Part shown: positions 19,299 through 27,576 of the stretch, one piece after another | How positions within the stretch are numbered: position 1 is the stretch's first letter | Layout: each line of letters opens with the position of its first letter | Assembly (NCBI GenBank): GCA_913777665.1 | Contig: CAJYTF010000034.1 | Location: 1 to 64,000 of the forward strand | DNA from: an uncultured Myroides sp. | GTDB lineage: Bacteria > Bacteroidota > Bacteroidia > Flavobacteriales > Flavobacteriaceae | Reading direction: 5' to 3' | Length of the DNA stretch: 64,000 bases | Translations under genes and position numbers: made by a program | Notes under the pieces: generated by a model | Databases searched by the model: none | The model's input: the letters and a program-made list of their open reading frames with translations, nothing else | Told to the model about the DNA's origin: nothing

Positions 19299-21239
19299 TT
19301 ATATCGTTTTAAACTCAATGCCTGCATCTTTCATTTGAAGTACAGTATTGGTTTTCAGTTGGTCGTTGCCTTTAAACAATTTGTCTAATGCAATTACTTT
19401 GATTGGTTTTTCTGTAATTATTGAATCAATAATTTCTTGGGTAGCTTTTTCTAATAGCAACATCAATTCATTATTGTTTATTGTGTAAAAACAATCTTTC
19501 TTTTCAATTTTACTATTCAAATTCTTACCGCTTTTTAATAAAAGCTCATACACCATATTTTCAATGGTAGCAGATTCCGAAATAGGATCAATAAACAATT
19601 TCATTTGCTCGGCAAGTGCTTGTGTATCTTTACCTTCAATTTGTTGCCACTGTTTGAAATTACTGTCTTCTAATTTTAGAACTTTAAACCCTAAATCTTG
19701 TGCTTTTAATTGCTCTATTTTGGTTTTCAGGTTTTCAACTTCGGTTTTGTTTTCTTCTGTTGGTAATTCGCCTTGCAGTTTTTTGATTACAGCTTCTATA
19801 TTTTTAATTTCAGCTATAATTTCTTCTTGTATTTTTTTTCCAGCTCTACGGATGCGTTCTTTTGAAATATCTGCTATAGTTTTGTAACCTACTTTGTAAG
19901 CTTCACTCTTTTCTTCACATAGTTCAGGTAATTGTACAGAAATACTTTTTCGACTTCCTCCATCTTCCTTATTTAAAGCCATTACTGCATGAGCCGTAGT
20001 ACCGCTACCTGCAAAAAAGTCAAGAATGATATCATTGATATTGGAACCTATTTTAAACAGCTTTGCTAATAAACGTGTTGGTTTGGGTGTATCAAAAGGT
20101 GTTTTGCTTCCAAATAATGCACTTACTTCTTTATTCGCTTCATCATTATGCCCAACTTCATCAAATGCCCACCATGTAATTGGAACAACTCCTTGTTGCA
20201 CCTCATTAAGGTATCTTTTTAACTGAGGTGCTCCTTTTCCATCCTTTCCAAAATAAATTCGGTTTTCAGAAAGCCATTTATTCATTGTTTCTTGATTAGC
20301 CCTCCAAGAACTACCTTCGGCTGGATAAAATTCTTCTCCTGTGTTTGGATTTACAATTGGGAAAACAGCTGTTTTTGAAAAAGATTTTACCAATAAATCA
20401 CCAGTTCTCCACAATCCTTTACCATCCCCGTCATCATTTTTGTAAGGTTTATTTACTTCATCTGTACGAGGTAATAAGTTTCTATTAAAACTATCACTTT
20501 TTTGAAACGAAATTATGTAATCATGGGTAGTTGAAAAACCTTTTGAATCATTTGTTGCAGCATATTTTTTCTGCCAAACAATACTTGCTACAAAATTCTC
20601 TTCTCCAAAAATCTCATTCATCAAAAGGCGCAGGTTATGTACTTCATTGTCATCAATCGAAACGAAAATTACTCCATCTTGCTTTAATAGGTTTTTAGCT
20701 AAATACAATCTTGGCATCATCATATTGAGCCAGTTGCTGTGATATTGCCCATTTTCTTTGCTGTTCTTTTTGAACATACCATCTTTGGTCATATAGCCAT
20801 CTTCATCTTTGTCACCCACACGTTTTTCATAATCGGCTTTGGTTTCAGAGAATTTGTCAGGATATATAAAAGAGTCGTTTCCAGTGTTGTATGGTGGGTC
20901 AATGTAAATCATTTTCACCTTACCGAAGTAGCTTTTTTGTAGTACTTTTAGTACTTCTAAATTTTCACCTTCAATAAAAATGTTTTCAGTTTTATCAAAA
21001 TCTACACTTTCGTCTTTAGCAGGTATCAATGTTTTAGTCGTGGGAGTTTGTAATACTTTGAATGCATCACTTTTTCCAGCCCAATTCAAAACATAACGTT
21101 CATTAGAGAAATTGATGTTTTCTCCAAGCGTAGCTTTTAATTTTTCCCAATCTATTTTTCCTTCGCTAAATGCTTCAGGCAATACTTGTCGCAATGCGTT
21201 GATTTTTTCTTGTTCGGGAGTTAGACTTGTTCCGTCCAT
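19299..21239 (-). CDS. Type III DNA methyltransferase Mod
   Basis: A 646-residue beta-class N6-adenine methyltransferase. The catalytic motif IYIDPPYNTG (about 111-120, DPPY) comes before the AdoMet-binding ILDFFAGSGTTAH (about 405-417), the beta order of type III Mod proteins. The region between holds target recognition; a coiled-coil-like stretch (about 470-520, IAEIKNIEAVIKKLQGEL) may mediate dimerisation. Mod recognises an asymmetric site and methylates one strand; the site cannot be predicted from sequence. It follows the small HTH gene by 3 bp and precedes the Eco57I-type methylase by 11 bp, so it is second in the five-gene operon. Confidence 0.92.
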   Translation of the reverse strand: MDGTSLTPEQEKINALRQVLPEAFSEGKIDWEKLKATLGENINFSNERYVLNWAGKSDAFKVLQTPTTKTLIPAKDESVDFDKTENIFIEGENLEVLKVLQKSYFGKVKMIYIDPPYNTGNDSFIYPDKFSETKADYEKRVGDKDEDGYMTKDGMFKKNSKENGQYHSNWLNMMMPRLYLAKNLLKQDGVIFVSIDDNEVHNLRLLMNEIFGEENFVASIVWQKKYAATNDSKGFSTTHDYIISFQKSDSFNRNLLPRTDEVNKPYKNDDGDGKGLWRTGDLLVKSFSKTAVFPIVNPNTGEEFYPAEGSSWRANQETMNKWLSENRIYFGKDGKGAPQLKRYLNEVQQGVVPITWWAFDEVGHNDEANKEVSALFGSKTPFDTPKPTRLLAKLFKIGSNINDIILDFFAGSGTTAHAVMALNKEDGGSRKSISVQLPELCEEKSEAYKVGYKTIADISKERIRRAGKKIQEEIIAEIKNIEAVIKKLQGELPTEENKTEVENLKTKIEQLKAQDLGFKVLKLEDSNFKQWQQIEGKDTQALAEQMKLFIDPISESATIENMVYELLLKSGKNLNSKIEKKDCFYTINNNELMLLLEKATQEIIDSIITEKPIKVIALDKLFKGNDQLKTNTVLQMKDAGIEFKTI

Positions 21240-21242
21240 ATT

Positions 21243-21440
21243 TTAGTGTGCTTTTCTTTCAATTAATAATGTTGCGACTTCAACATTAAGGATTTCTGCA
21301 ATCTTGTATAGGTCTTCTATACTTGGTTGTCGTCTATTTTGAGCATAAGAGTTCACCATATTGTAACTCTTGCCTAATTGTTCAGCCAACCATTTTTGTT
21401 TAATTCCCTTCTGTTCTAAAACGTCTTTTATTCGGTTCAT
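21243..21440 (-). CDS. Small XRE-family HTH regulator of the RM operon
   Basis: A 65-residue Cro/C1-type HTH protein (MNRIKDVLEQKGIKQKWLAE ... SYNMVNSYAQNRRQPSIEDL). The start at 21440 is preferred over 21482 because a full -7 element (TACTTTTG, minus) lies at 21464-21471, downstream of the longer start. It lies 3 bp before mod and heads the operon. A small autoregulator in this position usually acts as a controller protein that delays restriction until methylation is in place; that role is inferred from position. It is unrelated in detail to the coiled-coil HTH proteins at 5497 and 30631. Confidence 0.82.
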   Translation of the reverse strand: MNRIKDVLEQKGIKQKWLAEQLGKSYNMVNSYAQNRRQPSIEDLYKIAEILNVEVATLLIERKAH

Positions 21441-21463
21441 TTTTGAACTTATTTTATCGTCTT

Positions 21464-21471
21464 CAAAAGTA
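21464..21471 (-). promoter_or_regulatory. -7 promoter element of the RM operon
   Basis: TACTTTTG on the minus strand matches TAnnTTTG, 23 bp before the HTH ATG at 21440. It sets the short start. Confidence 0.5.
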
Positions 21472-21569
21472 AGAATAAACATTTAATATCTCATTAAATG
21501 GGTGTTTAAATTATCATCTTATTGGGTTTAATAGAACGAACTCTAATACGAAAATTAATACCTTTAAAT

Positions 21570-22832
21570 CTAAAATTTCCTTTGATTCCTTTTTTTCTTC
21601 ATCTTTTTAGCAAACTGTTCTTCTTCGAGATCCTCACCTTGTGCATCGGATAACAGGCTAAACAATCCCAAATCGGTATTAGGCGAATGCTCATTTGAAA
21701 GAAACTCAAAAAGGTCTTTCGTTGGCAGATTGTCTAATGTATGCGTTTTGGAAACAGGGCTGTCCTGTGTCTTCAATTCGGGTTTGTTTCCATTGTTCCA
21801 CCAATCATTGAACACGTTTGCCGACAAATTTCTGTCTAATTGTGAGCCGTTCCAAACGCTACGACTTCCGTGGTCTACAAAGGTCATACCGTAAATCCGT
21901 CCGCTTTCATTTTTACGGACAATCGTATTGATACCTTGCTCTACAAGTTGCTTTTTAAATTCCTTTTCGTTGTTCGTCGTATGTATAGCCAATTCAATTG
22001 TATTCTTTAGGACAGACCTAGCAGGGTTGGTTTTCATTTTCTCGTTTGACTGTTCAAAGTGTTTTTGCAATTGTGCTACTCCTGCATCTTTTCCGAAAAG
22101 TGATGCTTTGAACGGATTGCTAACCTTGTTGCCATTTTTATCCAATGCGAAATACACCAATCCGTTGACGGCTTGACCGTTTCGTTCTACCTTAACTTCT
22201 TCCGCTGTGATATTGAAAAGTGATAGCAAGGCATTATAACTCCCCATAGTTGAAAAGCTGTAGTACTTTGGCAAATACCGTACTACCGAAGCAATCTGAC
22301 TTTTAATGTCGCCTTTGTGGTAATCTACAGGCTTGAAAATTTTGTTGGCTTGTTTCTGCTCTTGTTCAGTAGCTTTCTGCAGATTATATTTCTGTTCTAA
22401 ATCCCGACAGATTGCCATTGAGCGTGGATGGTCGTAATCATCGGGGATTTTCTTTCCGTCAATACCTACGCAGGTTGAAACAATGTGTATATGTGTACGG
22501 TCAATGTCCGTATGTTTGAAAAAAATATAGGGTTGACTGCCGTAGCCCATACGCTCCATATACTCCTGAGCCATTTCGGTAAACTGTTCATCGCTGACCT
22601 TATCCGCAGGATCTGGGTTCAGCGAAATATGGCGAACTGTCTTTTCCGTTTTGATGTTTGCCGATAAATACGGCTCAAAGCATTTATTAAAATAGGCTAC
22701 GGAATACTTGCCGTCCACCGTGTCGGGTATCTTGTTCAATAACAAAATCGTTCCGTTTTCCTTATCTACTTTTTGTTGATTGTACAAAATCGCTCCATAC
22801 ATATTGCTTCCTTTTCCAATTTTTGCAATCAT
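21570..22832 (-). CDS. mobB: Relaxase MobB
   Basis: A 420-residue relaxase of the Bacteroidota mobilization family. It starts MIAKIGKGSNMYGAILYN, carries VRHISLNPDP (about 66-75) and has the metal-binding histidine cluster HTDIDRTHIHIVST (about 107-120), with the GYGSQPYIFFKH block before it. It nicks oriT and leads the cut strand in conjugation. It lies 4 bp downstream of mobA, the usual mobA-mobB pair, but the mobC/TraG coupling-protein gene that normally follows is replaced here by the RM operon. Confidence 0.9.
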   Translation of the reverse strand: MIAKIGKGSNMYGAILYNQQKVDKENGTILLLNKIPDTVDGKYSVAYFNKCFEPYLSANIKTEKTVRHISLNPDPADKVSDEQFTEMAQEYMERMGYGSQPYIFFKHTDIDRTHIHIVSTCVGIDGKKIPDDYDHPRSMAICRDLEQKYNLQKATEQEQKQANKIFKPVDYHKGDIKSQIASVVRYLPKYYSFSTMGSYNALLSLFNITAEEVKVERNGQAVNGLVYFALDKNGNKVSNPFKASLFGKDAGVAQLQKHFEQSNEKMKTNPARSVLKNTIELAIHTTNNEKEFKKQLVEQGINTIVRKNESGRIYGMTFVDHGSRSVWNGSQLDRNLSANVFNDWWNNGNKPELKTQDSPVSKTHTLDNLPTKDLFEFLSNEHSPNTDLGLFSLLSDAQGEDLEEEQFAKKMKKKRNQRKF

Positions 22833-22836
22833 AACT

Positions 22837-23272
22837 TTACTCTTTTTTCAGATGTTTTTCTTCAAATTCTTGTGTCAAACGGATAACTTCTTTAGTAACT
22901 TGTACCAATTCTATGGTTTCCTTTTCCAATCTAAAAAGGTATGTTCCTGCTTTTTTCTCCGAAAAATTGCGGTACAATATCTTCACAATCTGATTGTAAT
23001 TTGTTCCGATTGCTCGGAACTGGCTAAAAAGCCGGGTCAACTTTTCGTGATATTCTATGGCATTAATATCAATTTTAACGGTCTTTACCGTCTTTTGAAA
23101 AATGCAGGCTGTGATAAAATGAGCAATGACTTTCATTTCTGATTGGTCAAAGAGGGCAAGAAATTTGGCATTGTCCTCTGCGTTCAGGTTGATGGAATAC
23201 CGATTTACCGCAGGGGTCAATCTTTGGTTTTCTTCCTGTTTTCCTAATCTGTTTTCTGTTTTTCTCTTCCAT
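22837..23272 (-). pseudogene. mobA: Mobilization accessory protein MobA, frameshifted near N terminus
   Basis: MobA helps MobB act at oriT. The expected N terminus begins at the ATG at 23272 (MEEKNRKQIRKTGRKPKIDP) but leaves frame at a run of four C (plus-strand G 23213-23216); removing one C gives KPKIDPAVNRYSINLN, as expected for the family. The body (INLNAEDNAKFLALF, HFITACIFQKTVK, RAIGTNYNQIVKILY) is otherwise intact to 22837. A shorter protein could begin at the TTG at 23220, lacking the basic N terminus. Real mutation and single-base sequencing error cannot be told apart here. Confidence 0.72.
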
Positions 23273-23319
23273 AATAATCCATTTTAATTTTTAAACAAAC
23301 GAGCGACTTCGGAGCCGTT

Positions 23320-23460
23320 TCCAGTCCCCTGCAAGGGCAAGTGCTCTTGAGGTGCGGAAATTTATTTCGAGGACCTCAAGAGATAACTTGCTCTGAACAG
23401 GAGTTCAGAAAAATCCGTTTTCCAAACGGATTCGAGTTAGCAGGGAACCCCCATAACATC
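23320..23460. other. Candidate origin of transfer (oriT)
   Basis: Directly upstream of mobA lie consecutive hairpins: CTCTTGAGGT (23344-23353) with ACCTCAAGAG (23373-23382), extended by GCAAGT/ACTTGC; TCTGAAC (23392-23398) with GTTCAGA (23403-23409); and AATCCGTTT (23412-23420) with AAACGGATT (23424-23432). Stacked hairpins beside the relaxase genes are typical of oriT. The nick site was not identified. Confidence 0.5.
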
Positions 23461-23798
23461 CATTACAAAATTCTGCAAGACTTTTTGAATAACAGTTATT
23501 TATAACCGTGACAATTCACACTAAATGACGCCACTAAATGCCACCTTGGAGCAGATTGAAACTGTTTAATTTCCTTTGTATATGGTTAGCTAGCTGATTG
23601 CTTATACCCTTAATGAAATAACTAAACCGCACAAAATTAGATAGCAAATCAATGTGAGTGATTGCCAGAAATCCATTAGCTTTTTAGCTAGTAAAAAATA
23701 TGTAGGTACTTAGATACTTACCTATGTACAATGATTTGTATTACTAATTGTTCAGTCAAACAAACAGCTAATTTGAAGCAATATTAAAAACAGTTATT
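23461..23798. other. Intergenic with one palindrome
   Basis: No gene seen. TAGGTA at 23703-23708 and TACCTA at 23719-23724 form a spaced palindrome upstream of the DUF3408 gene, possibly an operator. Confidence 0.35.
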
Positions 23799-24290
23799 AT
23801 GATAAACGAAAATGAAAAACAGCAATCCGAATTACAAGATTTTTCGATTGAAAATTTTCTTGGCGATGAAAAGAAACAACCTTCGACAGAGCAACGGGTA
23901 GAAAGACATAAGGTTGACTTTACCAAACCCGATGTAGATGAAGAAGCTTTGATGCTTGTAATGGCAGGCGAAGAACCTGCTGAAGTTAAAAAGGAGCGTA
24001 CAGGACAGCCAGCAAAAAATTTAAAAAAAAGCACCTTTAAGACAAAGAAACTAGACAAAGAGGACTATTGTGAACAGTTCTTTAAAATCCCAAATACTGC
24101 GGCAAGTAAAGGCAAATCGGTCTATGTGAGACAGGAACACCACGATAAGTTTAACAGGCTTACTAACATTATGGGTATTGACAAACTCACTATTTATGCG
24201 TATTTGGATAATATTATTGAATACCATTTTCAGGAGTTTGGTGAATTGATTAGCGAAATTTATAACGATAAACATAAACCGTTGTTTTGA
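23799..24290 (+). CDS. DUF3408 conjugative-element protein
   Basis: A 163-residue protein with a disordered acidic N-terminal half and a compact C-terminal domain (about 95-160; EDYCEQFFKIPN, VYVRQEHHDKFNRL, LTIYAYLDNIIEYHFQEFG). I recognise the C-terminal pattern as DUF3408, a family encoded beside traA and mobA in Bacteroidota conjugative transposons, sometimes called TraB. The C-terminal region may be a ribbon-helix-helix-like DNA-binding domain. It is divergent from mobA across the candidate oriT. In complete elements a ParA-like traA and tra genes follow; none do here. Confidence 0.75.
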   Translation: MINENEKQQSELQDFSIENFLGDEKKQPSTEQRVERHKVDFTKPDVDEEALMLVMAGEEPAEVKKERTGQPAKNLKKSTFKTKKLDKEDYCEQFFKIPNTAASKGKSVYVRQEHHDKFNRLTNIMGIDKLTIYAYLDNIIEYHFQEFGELISEIYNDKHKPLF

Positions 24291-24888
24291 TTATGGTCTA
24301 TTGTTATACGCGATGTGTCCCTCCCTCTTAAAATTATTTTCCAAAAGAAAAAACAAAAAAAAGAAAGCCATTATAGCAAGGCGGACAGAAGGAAAAACCA
24401 GAAGGAAACGGAATAAGTCCCGAAGGGTGGGAGAGCAAACACAACCACTCGGCGAAGCCACCAAATTTGCCCTGCCATTATGCCGTAGTCTTTTGGTTGG
24501 GAGATGCGGTGGATGTCCGCCTTATCTTTGCTCCCCTTTTATTCTTTTTTAATCAATTTCAATCAAAGAAAGGGTACAAAAAAAACGAAAGGACTGAGAA
24601 GAGGGTGCTTTTTGTATGCTTTCCTTTATCCGTCCAAAACTCTTTAATGTGAGTGGAATCCAGGAAGGAAAATTAAAGTGTTTTGAGGATTAAATTGTCA
24701 ACTAACTAATACTTCTAAAAAAACACCACACTTAACAATTTCAAAAATGAAGAATAATTCAAACTATACAGACTAACGAATTAAAATTTAAGTTTAAAAT
24801 GAGAAATGCAATTAAAAGAGAAGTAAAGGTGGTACTATAATTTAGTATTAGGTAATTGAACGCCAAATGTAGTCTCTCAGTACAACAT
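24291..24888. other. Intergenic, no credible gene
   Basis: About 600 bp where a complete conjugative transposon would carry traA and other tra genes. Short frames at 24301-24552 and 24467-24652 are low-complexity, basic and proline-rich and do not resemble proteins. It may be residual sequence from lost genes. Confidence 0.45.
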
Positions 24889-24919
24889 TTGAAAGATCCT
24901 TATAATACCTGTATATTTT
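24889..24919 (+). promoter_or_regulatory. Promoter of the excisionase-like pair
   Basis: TTG at 24889-24891, then 20 bp, then TATATTTT at 24912-24919; this fits the Bacteroidota TTG-N17-23-TAnnTTTG pattern except for the final base. The ATG follows at 24941. Confidence 0.45.
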
Positions 24920-24940
24920 CGATGACTAAATTGAACAACT

Positions 24941-25237
24941 ATGGAAATAACAGTTTTAGACATTCAGATTTTAAAAACATTAAATAAGGAACTTAAAGAA
25001 GTATCTAATCTCATATTGGAAATTACTAAACCTTACAAAGCATTGCAACAAGCAACAAAATGGCTTGACCAACAGGAGACCTGCCAACTGCTAAATATAA
25101 CTAAACGGACATTACAGACGTATAGATCAAAAGGAATTCTTGGGGCAACGCAAATCAATCGAAAAACATATTTCAGATTGTCCGAAGTGGAGTTGCTTAT
25201 GCAGATAGAACGACCATTAAAAAAGCAAAAGAAATGA
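24941..25237 (+). CDS. Excisionase-like HTH protein 1
   Basis: A 98-residue protein with a MerR/excisionase-type HTH (about 48-85; WLDQQETCQLLNITKRTLQT, SKGILGATQINRKTYFRLSE) after an N-terminal helix. The family (HTH_17, Bacteroidota type) includes excisionases and small regulators of integrative elements. It overlaps the next gene, a paralogue, by 4 bp, so the two are made together. A role in excision or in control of integrase is inferred from family and location. Confidence 0.75.
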   Translation: MEITVLDIQILKTLNKELKEVSNLILEITKPYKALQQATKWLDQQETCQLLNITKRTLQTYRSKGILGATQINRKTYFRLSEVELLMQIERPLKKQKK

Positions 25238-25515
25238 AACAGATTGGAAATTCAAACGAGGATATGCTTGCTCTGCTGGAAGCTGTGGTAGGCATCAAAA
25301 ATGAACTGCTGTATATCAGGGAATATTTCCACCCATTGCTGAAAGGAGAAATTTACCTGACAGGCGAGCAGATTTGCGAAATGCTACACATAAGCAAACG
25401 GACATTGCAACAGTACAGGGATGACGGACTGATACCTTTTATCAAACTCGAACGGAAAATCCTATACCGTGAAAGCGATATTGTGAAAGTATTGGAAGAT
25501 AACTATCAGCGTTGA
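25234..25515 (+). CDS. Excisionase-like HTH protein 2
   Basis: A 93-residue paralogue of the previous gene with the same layout: an N-terminal helix (MLALLEAVVGIKNELLYIRE) and an HTH (about 42-85; YLTGEQICEMLHISKRTLQQ, DDGLIPFIKLERKILYRESD). The shared block (KRTLQ-YR--G) shows the pair arose by tandem duplication. The 4-bp overlap (ATGA) indicates translational coupling. Tandem excisionase-like HTH genes are common near Bacteroidota mobile-element genes. Confidence 0.75.
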   Translation: MKQIGNSNEDMLALLEAVVGIKNELLYIREYFHPLLKGEIYLTGEQICEMLHISKRTLQQYRDDGLIPFIKLERKILYRESDIVKVLEDNYQR

Positions 25516-25551
25516 ACAATCAAAAAAATGCTTTAAAACTGCAACCCATAT

Positions 25552-25590
25552 AATAAACCGTCCACCGTGTAAAGCGGCGGACGGTTTATT
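25552..25590. terminator. Terminator between the excisionase pair and the DUF262 gene
   Basis: A 16-bp stem (AATAAACCGTCCACCG and partner, one mismatch), 7-nt loop, between convergent genes. Confidence 0.8.
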
Positions 25591-25604
25591 CAATTGAACG
25601 ATAA

Positions 25605-27395
25605 TTATACATCTATCTTCCAAATATCTTTTGATAAGTCATATAACAAATTTTGCCTATCGAAGATGGTATCTTTATTCCAAAAATCATATGACCTAAG
25701 TTTTTGATTCAATCTTGTCACTGATGAATTTATTCCTATATTATCTAACCCTGCTATTGATTTTGAAATATAAAAAGGTGATTTAGAATATTCGATAACT
25801 TTTCTTGAAAAGAAATCGTTACCTACAACAATATTCATTGTTTTCTCAAGCAAAGTTAAATTACCTAATCTAATTTTTAAATCATCATATTCCACACCGA
25901 TCTCATCACGAAGACTATCAGTAGGGGTGAAAGGTAAAATATGCTCTATTTCAACTCCTTTTGTAATGTAGTTATCCAAAACTTGTGGAACATATGAGCC
26001 TAATCGTTCTTGGTCTAAAAATTGCGCAATTTTGGCTAAAATATATCTGATTCTATATTGTTGCAGATTATTCTGATGAGTTTCTAGGAAGGACAATTTA
26101 TATTCATTTTCTTTTGATATAATTACAGGTTGAATATTAACTTTTACAAAGTCATTCAACTCATCTCTACTTTTGATTTGTAATACAGATTTAGCCCATT
26201 TTGAAAAATTTCTTTCAAATTCTTTTGTAGGTTCTTTTGTTATGAAGTAATAGAAAACTAGCGTTTCTATCTGCTTTGCAAAATGATTAAATAAATCCTG
26301 CGGCAGATTTCTACCAGCTAAAAGTAAAATTAGGTGTTGTTTAAATGCTCCTCCACCAAGTTTAGAAATATTGTCTAAATAGACATTTTTGCTTCCATCT
26401 TTATTTAAACCTTTGAAAAAATTAATGTAACAATTTGCATTTTCTAAAAGAAGTTCGACAAAATCAAAAGGCTGTTTTTCATAGTTACATTGAACGACAT
26501 TTTCAGGTCTAATAAACCATTTGTAGATTTCTTCTTCCCGTATAATTTCTTCTCCTCGCTGATTATTTACTTTATAGTTTGACATTATAAAGTAACGAAG
26601 GAAACGCAAAGGCTTTTCTTTATTTTTTTCTAAGAGTTTGATTAATGTTTTCCATCTGTCTTTTAAAGGATTGAAATCATTTCTATCAACTTGACGGAAT
26701 AAAAGATTTTTCAATAAATCCATAGGATTTAAGCCAACTCCCCTTTCATTGATTGTTTCGAAAATTTTTAAGGCGTCGTTTATTTCTGGTGTTTCAATCT
26801 GTATAAATTTTAATTTCCTAAAGATATATACGAAGAATTTTTTTAGCTGTACAGGATCTTCATCCTCTTTAAATCTGTTTTGTAGGAAAGAAATCACATT
26901 TTCATAAGCGTTATAAAGTCTTTCGGCAGATCCTGTTAAGTTTTCGGGTCTTTCTAAATTATTAGCAATTTTAGAAAGAATATTCGAACTGTCTTTGTAC
27001 TGTAGTTCTAATTTATAACAATCAACACTGTCTCCTAATGAGTTGACTGTTTTATCTTTAATCATTCTTTCTATCGTATCTGTATCAATTTCTCTCTCTC
27101 TGTAAATTTTTTTAAGAGCGCAAATTATTAAGAAAATTGAGGTTGTTCTTTGTTGTCCGTCAATCAATTCGTAGAATCCATCGCTATTTTTGAAAACAAC
27201 TGTACTTCCAATAAAATATTCCTTATTAAGATTAAAATCGAACTCATCATAAATATCGTCCAAAAGTTGATTTATTTGAACTTCTGTCCAAACATATTCT
27301 CTCTGGTAATCAGGAACAACATAAAAGTTTTTAAAACAATTTTCCACGTCCAAATAATTAAATTGTATTTGGATGTTATTTGTGCTATTATTCAT
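25605..27395 (-). CDS. DUF262/DUF1524 (GmrSD-type) putative DNA nuclease
   Basis: A 596-residue protein with an N-terminal DUF262 domain (VPDYQREYVW about 27-36; ELIDGQQRTTSIF about 76-88, a ParB/sulfiredoxin-like nucleotide-binding motif) and a C-terminal DUF1524 HNH-like domain (GVEIEHILPFTP and RLGNLTLLEKTMN). The pairing is that of GmrSD type IV enzymes that cut modified phage DNA, and of partners in phosphorothioate-linked defence such as SspE. Target modification cannot be told from sequence. It is a single-gene unit between the excisionase pair and the NTase/HEPN-like module. Confidence 0.85.
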   Translation of the reverse strand: MNNSTNNIQIQFNYLDVENCFKNFYVVPDYQREYVWTEVQINQLLDDIYDEFDFNLNKEYFIGSTVVFKNSDGFYELIDGQQRTTSIFLIICALKKIYREREIDTDTIERMIKDKTVNSLGDSVDCYKLELQYKDSSNILSKIANNLERPENLTGSAERLYNAYENVISFLQNRFKEDEDPVQLKKFFVYIFRKLKFIQIETPEINDALKIFETINERGVGLNPMDLLKNLLFRQVDRNDFNPLKDRWKTLIKLLEKNKEKPLRFLRYFIMSNYKVNNQRGEEIIREEEIYKWFIRPENVVQCNYEKQPFDFVELLLENANCYINFFKGLNKDGSKNVYLDNISKLGGGAFKQHLILLLAGRNLPQDLFNHFAKQIETLVFYYFITKEPTKEFERNFSKWAKSVLQIKSRDELNDFVKVNIQPVIISKENEYKLSFLETHQNNLQQYRIRYILAKIAQFLDQERLGSYVPQVLDNYITKGVEIEHILPFTPTDSLRDEIGVEYDDLKIRLGNLTLLEKTMNIVVGNDFFSRKVIEYSKSPFYISKSIAGLDNIGINSSVTRLNQKLRSYDFWNKDTIFDRQNLLYDLSKDIWKIDV

Positions 27396-27465
27396 TATGT
27401 AAATAGAGTTTTAATAAGGTTTATCTTAGTAATCTGTTTTGTTAAAAAAGCTAAAATACAAAAAA

Positions 27466-27488
27466 AGCCAATGTTTAACACATTGACT
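27466..27488 (-). terminator. Terminator of the NTase/HEPN module (copy 2)
   Basis: Stem AGCCAATGT (27466-27474) against ACATTGACT (27480-27488) with a T run on the minus strand, about 90 bp past the 27577 stop. Confidence 0.6.
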
Positions 27489-27576
27489 TCAATTTGTTGA
27501 CTTCGCACTTCAAAAAATTGAACCAGATAATCCTTCTAAAGTATTTTTTTTTAAATAACTACCAATTAAAAAAACC

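Noticed and set aside
12864..21440. Calling the operon a BREX or DISARM system
   Set aside because: No PglZ, BrxC, DrmA or DrmB-type genes are present, and Mod plus Res are standard type III proteins.
24301..24652. Two short frames (83 and 61 aa) between DUF3408 and the excisionase pair
   Set aside because: Low complexity, basic or proline-rich and unlike any protein; they overlap in different frames, so they are treated as non-coding.
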